From positions 1-12,183 of the forward strand of contig JAJZNS010000088.1 of the NCBI GenBank assembly GCA_021811635.1: a stretch of 12,183 nt of DNA, in the 5' to 3' direction. The stretch is from Thermoplasmata archaeon. GTDB taxonomy: Archaea; Thermoplasmatota; Thermoplasmata; Thermoplasmatales; Thermoplasmataceae. The notes below the pieces were generated by a model that worked only from the letters and a program-made list of their open reading frames with translations, made no database searches and was not told where the DNA came from. Made by a program: the position numbers and the translations under genes. Shown piece after piece: positions 7,164 through 12,183 of the stretch; positions within the stretch are counted from its first letter, which is position 1, and every line of letters starts with the position of its first letter.

Positions 7164-7373
7164 TCACCTTATGGAGAGCTTTCTGGCTTCTCTTGCTGTT
7201 TCCCTTAGCATCAGGATGTCGCCAACCCTTACAGGGCCTATGACGTTCCTTGCAATGATTCTGCCCTGATCTCTGCCAGCGAGCACTCTAACTTTAACAG
7301 TGGTGGCTTCTCCGGCCATACCGGTTCTTCCCATTAGTTCGAGGACTTCTGCAGGAGTAGCTTCATCTGCCAT
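7164..7373 (-). CDS. rps28e: 30S ribosomal protein S28e
   Basis: Small-subunit OB-fold protein of archaea and eukaryotes. The 69 residues show the family pattern: a [22 protein letters not shown] strand, [21 protein letters not shown], and the near-invariant C-terminal [11 protein letters not shown]. The AGGTG ribosome site begins in the TAG stop codon of rpl7ae, eight bases upstream, so translation of the two is probably coupled. Confidence 0.96.
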   Translation of the reverse strand: MADEATPAEVLELMGRTGMAGEATTVKVRVLAGRDQGRIIARNVIGPVRVGDILMLRETAREARKLSIR

Positions 7374-7381
7374 TGGCGCAC

Positions 7382-7750
7382 CTACTTCTTGAGCTTGGAA
7401 ATCTCGCCAACAATCTTGTTGAAAAGATCCGCGCTCTTACCGTAATCAACGATTGATATTGAAGCAGACGAGGCGATACCCACTCTGCTTCCGAGATCGG
7501 CCTTTTTCTTGACGTATGCGTAAGGCACCTTTCGCTCCTCACACAGTGTAGGAAGGTAAAAAACAACCTCCGGAGGAGAAACATCCTCAGAGATTATCAC
7601 TATCTTGCTCTCCCCTCTCTCTATCGACTTGATTACTTCGTTCGTTCCTTTCTTAATTTTACCGTTCCTGAAAGAATTCTCGACTAAGTCTAGGCAATCC
7701 TTCTCCAATACATCAGGAGTCTGAAACTTTACATATGACTGATTTTCCAT
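7382..7750 (-). CDS. rpl7ae: 50S ribosomal protein L7Ae (kink-turn RNA-binding protein)
   Basis: Binds kink-turns in 23S rRNA and, in archaea, in box C/D and H/ACA guide RNAs and RNase P RNA. The 122 residues contain the RNA-contacting motif [16 protein letters not shown] (residues 31-46), [30 protein letters not shown], and the C-terminal [17 protein letters not shown]. This makes it the general L7Ae, not the L30e paralog. It is the first gene of the operon rpl7ae-rps28e-rpl24e-ndk-infB. Its promoter has a TATA box at 7791-7800 and a leader of about 20 bases with GAGGGAG before the ATG. Confidence 0.96.
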   Translation of the reverse strand: MENQSYVKFQTPDVLEKDCLDLVENSFRNGKIKKGTNEVIKSIERGESKIVIISEDVSPPEVVFYLPTLCEERKVPYAYVKKKADLGSRVGIASSASISIVDYGKSADLFNKIVGEISKLKK

Positions 7751-7790
7751 ATTAGCTCCCTCACTTTGAGCAGTCCGTCAAGCTAAGAAG

Positions 7791-7800
7791 TTATTTATAG
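7791..7800 (-). promoter_or_regulatory. TATA box of the ribosomal protein operon
   Basis: CTATAAATAA on the minus strand, 41-50 bases before the rpl7ae ATG. It predicts a start near 7768. The short leader contains CTCA-AAG-TGAG (7760-7770), which could form a small hairpin next to the ribosome binding site. Confidence 0.6.
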
Positions 7801-7809
7801 TTTTCACAG

Positions 7810-7824
7810 AAAAGAACCAAAAAA
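7810..7824 (-). terminator. T-rich terminator of the 7834 gene
   Basis: On the minus strand T6 (7824-7819), then GG-TTC and T4 (7813-7810), begins about ten bases after the stop of the gene ending at 7834. It lies just before the TATA box of the ribosomal operon, on the same strand, as expected for a boundary between two transcripts. Confidence 0.4.
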
Positions 7825-7833
7825 CGAGTACGA

Positions 7834-8439
7834 CTACTGCGGATAATCCGGACTTGCAACCTCAAGTGCCCGGACAAATTCCTTTGGAATGCCTCTCTCA
7901 ATCAGGTAGTCCCAACCCGGTATGAGGCCGCCAAAAATTGCCGTATTCACTATCTCGGTAAGTGAAATGTATCTGGTACCTGGAGCCTGAAATGTGCCCA
8001 GTAGCCACGGGGGGACATGGAAATAATTTCTGAACCTCCCTGGGACAACATCGAGAAAGAGTTCGGTCAGGAGATTGGAGATATGCATGTTGTAGTACCA
8101 CTTCCTTGGAACAGGGGAAAGGAAATGATCGCTGGGCTCGTACACATTCCATTTGATACCGTACAGCATCTCAGTTCCTTTGAAAGTGCAGGTACCTCCG
8201 AAATCGTCTGCATCTGTCTGCGGAGGGTATTCCTCGAGACCTGTGACTTTGTTAATTACCCTGACGTTATACTTCGAATAGAGGGATGCCAGGTTCCTGT
8301 TAATCAAGTTCTGCAGTTCTCCCTGCTCAGTTTCATTCAGGGAATTATCATTGAAAATATGATCGAGCAACTCGCCGTATTCAGCGCTGGAGGAATTTAG
8401 GATGATCTTCAGATAGGAATTGAATGCTTCAGAAGACAT
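7834..8439 (-). CDS. uncharacterised protein, 201 residues, aromatic-rich
   Basis: I do not recognise this family. The start is decided by a clear GGAGGT about seven bases before the ATG at 8439; a TTG at 8454, also in frame, would place that site inside the gene. The N-terminal 60 residues are mostly helical and polar (AFNSYLKIIL, ELQNLINRNLASLY). The rest is rich in Tyr, Trp, Pro and Gly: DDFGGTCTFKGTEMLYG (79-94), PVPRKWYYNMHI (109-120), VPPWLLGTF (142-150), TAIFGGLIPGWDYLI (166-180). No signal peptide, clear membrane helix or cysteine motif is visible; there is one cysteine. It ends in a Pro-rich tail. The gene has its own TATA box (about 8472-8481) and T-rich terminator, so it is expressed as a single unit. 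Codon use resembles the neighbours. A single-domain cytoplasmic protein is the safest description. Confidence 0.85.
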   Translation of the reverse strand: MSSEAFNSYLKIILNSSSAEYGELLDHIFNDNSLNETEQGELQNLINRNLASLYSKYNVRVINKVTGLEEYPPQTDADDFGGTCTFKGTEMLYGIKWNVYEPSDHFLSPVPRKWYYNMHISNLLTELFLDVVPGRFRNYFHVPPWLLGTFQAPGTRYISLTEIVNTAIFGGLIPGWDYLIERGIPKEFVRALEVASPDYPQ

Positions 8440-8471
8440 ATACCCGACCTCCAATGAACTAATGAATGTGA

Positions 8472-8481
8472 TTATATAAAT
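8472..8481 (-). promoter_or_regulatory. TATA box for the 7834 gene, possibly bidirectional
   Basis: ATTTATATAA on the minus strand, about 33 bases before the ATG at 8439, predicting a leader of roughly ten bases that holds GGAGGT. The box also reads TTATATAAAT on the plus strand and could serve rightward transcription starting near 8504. Confidence 0.5.
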
Positions 8482-8502
8482 ATTAACTATCGAGACGGTA
8501 AA

Positions 8503-8655
8503 AATGACCCTTTGCGGGCGCGCTTACTTTAGTTCAAGCATAGGCAGATTCAGACGCGTTAAGAAATCAGAACAGTCGGTACAGCCATTGGCCGCTGTGC
8601 GGTCTGCCAATGAAATCCACAATCTTCTGGCGGTTTAAGCTGTTTTTCGATTTTT
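8503..8655 (+). ncRNA. possible structured small RNA gene
   Basis: The 398-base gap between the genes at 8439 and 8838 has no supportable protein gene. Its left half is GC-rich next to AT-rich ends, follows a TATA-like sequence (plus strand, 8472-8481), and ends in TTTTTCGATTTTT (8643-8655). It contains a good hairpin: CATTGG (8586-8591) with CCAATG (8607-8612), and inside it CCGC (8592-8595) with GCGG (8599-8602) around a TGT loop. A competing long-range pair is GGCAGA (8552-8557) with TCTGCC (8603-8608). I could not match it to SRP RNA, RNase P RNA, tRNA, or clear box C/D or H/ACA signatures. An ACA at 8619-8621 follows the hairpin but lacks a paired lower stem. The right half (8656-8805) shows nothing I can name. 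Confidence 0.3.
8643..8655 (+). terminator. T5-CGA-T5 tract
   Basis: Two runs of five T in 13 bases, in an otherwise mixed region. This fits an archaeal terminator on the plus strand for the possible RNA gene to its left. Confidence 0.35.
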
Positions 8656-8808
8656 AATCACGTTAAGAGCTGGATTGCAGGCATATTCATATCCTTAGCT
8701 GAATCGAAGAACAGCGGCAGCATCAGGCCACGATGGCATGGGCTCAGGGGCGGTGACAATCTGTCTGGTGGGCAGTCTTCATGCATTTAAAGTGATGCCA
8801 CGCAATGA

Positions 8809-8817
8809 ATTTTATAT
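8809..8817 (+). promoter_or_regulatory. TATA box for pheS (leaderless start)
   Basis: ATTTTATAT ends 20 bases before the ATG at 8838, and no ribosome binding site precedes the ATG. A second A/T box, TTTAAA at 8787-8792, is too far for a leaderless start. Confidence 0.55.
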
Positions 8818-8837
8818 CGCGCACCATTTCGAACTAG

Positions 8838-10328
8838 ATGGAGTTAAGCAGGAACGAAACCCTTGTCCTGAGATTTCTTTCTACGCAGCGAGATAATTTC
8901 GTGACCGAACGTAACATAGCCATTGAGGGGCTGGATGAAAGAGCTCTTTCAAGCGCGGTTTCCTATCTGATCCAGAAGGACCTGGTTGCCCATAGATTCG
9001 AAACAACGCCGGAATACTCGCTTGGACGGGAGGGTATGGCATACGTGCAGGGAAAACTCCCTGAGGAAGCTGCACTGGAAATTCTGAAGGCTGCTGGAAG
9101 GGCTAATCTGGGTACAATCTCGGATAAACTTGGAGAGCAGGGCGCAAGAATAGCAATCACGCAGCTCGCAAAGTTGGGAGTGAAGCCTTCCGGCGGCATG
9201 CTTGCAGTTGATCCGGCACAGATTCCAAGTCTAGAGGAAGAAATCTCCAGGAGGCGGAAGCTGCTTGAGGATATCCTGACCGGAAGGGAACCAAATGAGG
9301 ATCCCATGCTGGAGGAGTTACTCAGGCGGAAGGATGTAGTGCTCAGGAATATCCGGAAGTCCAGGGAGATCAAAATCCTCAAGGCTGGGCTTGAGGCACT
9401 TTCCGTAGTTGGAGACAAGATAGAAAACCTGACAGCCGAAGTCCTGCAATCCGGTGAATGGAGAACAAGGGGATTCAGGGAATACGATCTTAATCCTAAG
9501 AGGTTGCAGGATTACAGCTTCCCTGGGCCGCATCCCCTGACGTTGTTTATTGACAGAATCAGGCGCATTTTCCTCCAGATGGGGTTCAGGGAAATGTCCG
9601 GAGACTACATGGAGACCGCATTGTGGAACATGGACGCCCTATTCATCCCACAGAATCATCCTGCTCGCGATATGCAGGATACTTTCTACCTGGAGAGCGA
9701 TATCAAACATCCACTTTCAAAGAGAGACAGGGAATACCAGAAGATCTTTTCCAGGGTTCATGAGCACGGAATTCCCGGATACTCGGGCTGGGGCACAAAG
9801 TGGAATCCAACTGAATCAGAAAGATTGCTTCTCAGAACACACACAACGGTCAACACAATCAGATATATGGCAGAACATCCTGAACAGCCGCAGGCAGTCT
9901 TCTCCGTTGACAGTGTTTTCAGGCATGAAAGTATGGACTGGACACACCTTGCGGAGCTACATCAGATAGAAGGTGCTGTACTGTCTGATCGTGTCAGCCT
10001 TGGCACCCTCAAGTGGATAATCAGGGAATTTTTCACGATGCTCGGGTTGAAAAACATCCGGTTCATCCCGTCATATTATCCATACACTGAACCAAGCATG
10101 GACATAGTTGCGGAGATCAATGGCAGAGAGGTGGAACTGGGTGGCAGCGGCATATTCAGGCCAGAGGTCACCCTCCCTCTTGGACTAAAGCATAAAGTAA
10201 TGGCTTGGGGAATGGGGCTTGAACGCTTTGCCATGCTTTACTATGGGCTCAATGATATCCGGGATATATACAGAAATGATCTTGGCTGGCTGATGACTTA
10301 CAAAATTCCGCTGGGAAATAAAAAATAA
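8838..10328 (+). CDS. pheS: phenylalanyl-tRNA synthetase alpha subunit
   Basis: Catalytic subunit of the alpha2-beta2 class II synthetase that charges tRNA-Phe. The 496 residues are the long archaeal/eukaryotic form. The N-terminal part (about 1-120) has winged-helix segments (ETLVLRFLSTQ, AVSYLIQKDLV) that bind tRNA. A charged helical linker (130-190) follows, then the class II core from HPLTLFIDRIRRIFLQMGF (232-250). Later come LRTHTTVNTIRYM (332-344), motif 2 with FRHESMDWTHLAELHQIEG (361-379), the EPSMDI strand (418-423), and motif 3 VMAWGMGLERFAM (454-466). All catalytic landmarks are present. No pheT follows; the next gene is convergent only 12 bases away, so the beta subunit must be encoded elsewhere. 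Transcription is probably leaderless from the TATA box at 8809-8817. Confidence 0.97.
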   Translation: MELSRNETLVLRFLSTQRDNFVTERNIAIEGLDERALSSAVSYLIQKDLVAHRFETTPEYSLGREGMAYVQGKLPEEAALEILKAAGRANLGTISDKLGEQGARIAITQLAKLGVKPSGGMLAVDPAQIPSLEEEISRRRKLLEDILTGREPNEDPMLEELLRRKDVVLRNIRKSREIKILKAGLEALSVVGDKIENLTAEVLQSGEWRTRGFREYDLNPKRLQDYSFPGPHPLTLFIDRIRRIFLQMGFREMSGDYMETALWNMDALFIPQNHPARDMQDTFYLESDIKHPLSKRDREYQKIFSRVHEHGIPGYSGWGTKWNPTESERLLLRTHTTVNTIRYMAEHPEQPQAVFSVDSVFRHESMDWTHLAELHQIEGAVLSDRVSLGTLKWIIREFFTMLGLKNIRFIPSYYPYTEPSMDIVAEINGREVELGGSGIFRPEVTLPLGLKHKVMAWGMGLERFAMLYYGLNDIRDIYRNDLGWLMTYKIPLGNKK

Positions 10329-10340
10329 TGGGAATGGGGC

Positions 10341-11603
10341 TTAATACCAGCCCCTTGCCTTCATTGCGTCTGCCACTCTCTTTATGGATATTGTGTAGGC
10401 GGCTGTCCTAGTATCAACCTTCAGCTTCTCGGAAGCATCAAGAACCTCCTTTGTCGCCTTGGTGAGCTTCTTGTCGAGCCTATTGTAAACCTCGTCAATG
10501 TCCCAGTAGTAGCCGGACACATTCTGCGTCCACTCGAAGTAGGAAACGGTAACTCCTCCGGAGTTGGCAAGGAAATCAGGCAGCAGGATCACTCCTTTCT
10601 TGTGGAAGATCTCGTCAGCTCCTGGGGTTGTCGGGCCATTTGCCAGTTCCAGGATTATCTTCGCCCTGACCTTGTCCGCATTTGCCTCCGTTAGCTGGTT
10701 TTCAATTGCGGCAGGTATAAGAACGTCCACGTCGAGTTCAAGAAGGTCCTCGTTGGTGATCTGTTTACTTCCCGGGAATCCAACCACTGAGCCCGTCTTG
10801 TTTTTGTGGGCAAGCAGTTTCTCGTAATCGATACCGCTCTCCAGCAGTATGCCTCCCTTTGTGTCCGAGATTGCAACCACCTTGGAATTGAAGAGTTCCT
10901 TGACCAGTTTTATGGCAAATTGGCCTGCGTTTCCGAATCCCTGGATGGCGACCCTTGCCTTTGAAAGGTCTATGTTCTTTCTCTTTGCTGCTTCCCTTAG
11001 AACGAACATACCTCCTCTTGCAGTCGCATCCCCCCTTCCAAGGGAACCGCCAATCTCAAGAGGCTTGCCGGTAATCACGCCTGGGGCGGATTTCCTCGCT
11101 ATGTTCTCATATTCGTCCATCATCCAGGCCATTATCTGCGGAGTGGTGTATACATCGGGTGCAGGGATGTCCACTTCCGGGCCAATATATTCGCCAAGAG
11201 CCCTCACGTATCCTCTGCTCAGCCTTTCAAGTTCTCCTACGCTCAGTTTCTTGGGATCGCAGATTATTCCTCCCTTCGCGCCGCCAAGCGGAATATCTAC
11301 GATGGCTGTCTTCCAGGTCATCCATGCTGCAAGTGCCTTTACGGTTGAAATCGTCTCCTGAGGATGGAATCTTATCCCCCCCTTCACCGGACCCCTGGCA
11401 TTGTTGTAGTGCACCCTAAAACCGGTGAAAGTCTTTGTCTCACCAGAGTCCATTCTAATCGGTATCCGGACTGTAAGGATATGCATTGGTTCCCTGAGAA
11501 TTTCAAGTGCCTGCTTGTCCAGGTTTATCACTTTAGCTGCCTTTTCCAACTGTTTGACGGCTATGTCAAATGGATCCAAATCCTCTTTTATGTTGTTCGC
11601 CAT
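10341..11603 (-). CDS. gdhA: glutamate dehydrogenase, Glu/Leu/Phe/Val dehydrogenase family
   Basis: Interconverts glutamate with 2-oxoglutarate and ammonia using NAD(P)(H); cytoplasmic hexamer in this family. The 420 residues are the usual length. Substrate-domain landmarks are [11 protein letters not shown] with Lys74, MTWKTA with Lys98, the active Lys110 in PLGGAKGGI, and Asp150 in IPAPDV. The Rossmann domain has [10 protein letters not shown] at 221-230 and AISDTKGG at 244-251. Asp247 ends the second strand; such an acid often favours NAD, but cofactor choice cannot be settled by eye. Ser348 in [14 protein letters not shown] is conserved. GGTGA lies four bases before the ATG. The leader of about 30 bases begins with a GACCC/GGGTC hairpin. 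The gene is divergent from mptD and nearly touches pheS at its 3' end. It could act together with the P5C dehydrogenase in glutamate breakdown. Confidence 0.97.
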   Translation of the reverse strand: MANNIKEDLDPFDIAVKQLEKAAKVINLDKQALEILREPMHILTVRIPIRMDSGETKTFTGFRVHYNNARGPVKGGIRFHPQETISTVKALAAWMTWKTAIVDIPLGGAKGGIICDPKKLSVGELERLSRGYVRALGEYIGPEVDIPAPDVYTTPQIMAWMMDEYENIARKSAPGVITGKPLEIGGSLGRGDATARGGMFVLREAAKRKNIDLSKARVAIQGFGNAGQFAIKLVKELFNSKVVAISDTKGGILLESGIDYEKLLAHKNKTGSVVGFPGSKQITNEDLLELDVDVLIPAAIENQLTEANADKVRAKIILELANGPTTPGADEIFHKKGVILLPDFLANSGGVTVSYFEWTQNVSGYYWDIDEVYNRLDKKLTKATKEVLDASEKLKVDTRTAAYTISIKRVADAMKARGWY

Positions 11604-11619
11604 TATTTCACCAATTTCT

Positions 11620-11634
11620 GACCCGAAGGGGGTC
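11620..11634 (-). promoter_or_regulatory. hairpin at the 5' end of the gdhA leader
   Basis: On the minus strand GACCC-CCTTC-GGGTC forms a five-pair stem with a five-base loop. It lies at about the predicted transcript start and eight bases before the GGTGA ribosome site. It could affect mRNA stability or translation; no known riboswitch class is recognised. Confidence 0.35.
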
Positions 11635-11639
11635 CTACG

Positions 11640-11730
11640 TTAATTGCCGATGACTATTTAACACAATAAGCTAATATAATCAGCCAATCAGTTAAATGTA
11701 TTTCAGGCATTCAAGTGAACTGGCAATTAA
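11640..11730. repeat. inverted pair TTAATTGCC / GGCAATTAA
   Basis: TTAATTGCC at 11640-11648 and GGCAATTAA at 11722-11730 are exact nine-base inverted copies flanking the gdhA TATA box. They may be regulator sites in the divergent gdhA-mptD region. Confidence 0.35.
11655..11661 (-). promoter_or_regulatory. TATA-like box for gdhA
   Basis: TTAAATA on the minus strand, 52-58 bases before the ATG, predicts a start near 11633 and a leader of about 30 bases. Confidence 0.45.
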
Positions 11731-11758
11731 TTCAACGATCCATTTTCAGCCAACAGTT
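11680..11758. repeat. direct repeat TCAGCCAA(T)CAGTT
   Basis: TCAGCCAATCAGTT at 11680-11693 recurs as TCAGCCAACAGTT at 11746-11758, differing by one missing T, 66 bases apart. Both copies lie between the divergent genes, which have 249 bases between their start codons. Confidence 0.35.
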
Positions 11759-11821
11759 CAGTGCAATACGGAATATCCTTGATCGTCTGCTTCTGCGCGA
11801 CGCCTTACACCATGGAGGACA

Positions 11822-11830
11822 CATTTATTA
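11822..11830 (+). promoter_or_regulatory. TATA-like box for mptD (leaderless start)
   Basis: CATTTATTA ends 22 bases before the ATG at 11853. There is no ribosome binding site before the ATG, so a leaderless transcript is likely. Confidence 0.5.
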
Positions 11831-11852
11831 GAATTGATGTATTACCCTAAAA

Positions 11853-12183
11853 ATGCCAGACCCTGCAGAAAAATACTTCAACTGCACTGACAGAGAGAGG
11901 GCTATCTTCGAGGCAGGGATCAAGCTGGGGACGATTTATCATCAGTATGTTGGGGTACCAATAAATCTCAGTAATCTCGAATCCCTTGAAAATGCAATCA
12001 TAGAGAGCGTGAAAGTGCAGCCTTTTGTTGAGTCTGCGAGCGTGACGATAGACCCCGAGATAGTAGAAAAAAAGCAGGGAATATACAAGTACATCACACT
12101 TTCCGGGGAAATGCTAAATGTTGAAGTCAAAATAAGGTACAAGGATGCCACGATCAGGGCATTTCTGCGGTACATACCTGAAA
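11853..12183 (+). CDS. mptD: archaeal dihydroneopterin aldolase, MptD family (3' end cut by window)
   Basis: Cleaves 7,8-dihydroneopterin to 6-hydroxymethyl-dihydropterin and glycolaldehyde on the way to tetrahydromethanopterin- or folate-type C1 carriers. The 110 visible residues follow the archaeal family (PF04038) closely: NCTDRERAIFEAGIKLG (10-26), YHQYVGVPI (29-37), SVKVQPFVESASV (52-64), YITLSGEMLNVEVKIRY (80-96). Glu20, His30 and Gln56 keep the spacing that I recall for Glu25, His35 and Gln61 of the Methanocaldococcus jannaschii enzyme. Homologs are about 110-120 residues, so only a few are missing. The start is the ATG at 11853, supported by the TATA box. It is unrelated in sequence to bacterial FolB. 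It is divergent from gdhA, with no other pterin gene in view. Confidence 0.9.
   Translation, partial: MPDPAEKYFNCTDRERAIFEAGIKLGTIYHQYVGVPINLSNLESLENAIIESVKVQPFVESASVTIDPEIVEKKQGIYKYITLSGEMLNVEVKIRYKDATIRAFLRYIPE

Noticed and set aside
7751..7790. Possible kink-turn in the rpl7ae leader for autoregulation by L7Ae
   Set aside because: Such control is known in some archaea, and there is a small CTCA/TGAG stem, but I could not place tandem G-A pairs next to a three-base bulge, and much of the segment may lie upstream of the transcript start.
8656..8805. tRNA, SRP RNA, RNase P RNA or box C/D RNA in the right half of the gap
   Set aside because: No GGTTCRA-type arm, no SRP helix 8 motif, no RNase P conserved blocks, and no paired C and D boxes on either strand.
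8440..8837. Mobile element or attachment site in the largest gap
   Set aside because: No transposase remnant, terminal inverted repeats, target duplication or tRNA end is visible.
8738..8896. Small open frame of 52 codons beginning MGSGAVTICLVG before pheS
   Set aside because: It runs over the pheS promoter and into the pheS coding region in another frame, with no ribosome binding site and no recognisable family.
10341..11603. Long plus-strand open frames across gdhA (for example 10849-11361)
   Set aside because: They are antisense shadows of the well-matched glutamate dehydrogenase, with low-complexity Ser/Pro/Phe-rich translations.
1..12183. CRISPR array or defence island
   Set aside because: No regularly spaced repeats and no nuclease, restriction or toxin genes; almost all genes are housekeeping.

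Overview
The window looks like chromosomal DNA of a euryarchaeon, most likely from the Thermoplasmata. Three things support this. There is an intact archaeal operon for L7Ae, S28e, L24e, nucleoside diphosphate kinase and aIF5B. Several genes belong to archaeal types: the AdoMet decarboxylase, the MptD-type dihydroneopterin aldolase, PheS, and a COG1497-type regulator. Promoters are archaeal TATA boxes, and several genes appear to be leaderless. The assignment to Thermoplasmata is inference; archaeal origin is firm.

Layout. Positions 1-1017 hold the 3' part of an unrecognised protein that continues upstream. A pyrroline-5-carboxylate dehydrogenase (1108-2658, +) meets octanoyltransferase LipB (2627-3322, -) tail to tail with a 32-base overlap. 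LipB is divergent from a winged-helix regulator (3403-4164, +) that carries two CxxC pairs. AdoMet decarboxylase (4337-4738, +) meets the translation operon tail to tail. That operon runs leftward in the order rpl7ae, rps28e, rpl24e, ndk, infB (7750 down to 4735) with gaps of 0-9 bases. An unrecognised 201-residue protein (7834-8439, -) follows. Next is a 398-base gap with a strong hairpin and a T-rich end, which could be a small RNA gene. PheS (8838-10328, +) meets glutamate dehydrogenase (10341-11603, -) with only 12 bases between them. The last gene is an MptD-type aldolase (11853 to the window end, +), cut just before its end.

Function. Most genes are housekeeping: translation (ribosomal proteins, aIF5B, PheS), nucleotides (Ndk), polyamines (SpeD), lipoylation (LipB), pterin synthesis (MptD), and glutamate metabolism. 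The dehydrogenase at 1108 makes glutamate from proline or ornithine degradation, and glutamate dehydrogenase interconverts glutamate with 2-oxoglutarate, but the two genes are far apart and not co-transcribed.

Expression pattern. Five single genes (pruA, lipB, the regulator, pheS, mptD) have a TATA-like box ending 21-23 bases before the start codon and no leader. Genes with leaders (speD, the operon, gdhA, the unknown gene at 7834) show Shine-Dalgarno sequences. I see no mobile element, CRISPR array, tRNA or rRNA. I found no clear novel multi-gene system. The most interesting leads are the possible RNA gene at about 8503-8655, the cysteine-bearing regulator beside lipB, and the two unrecognised proteins.
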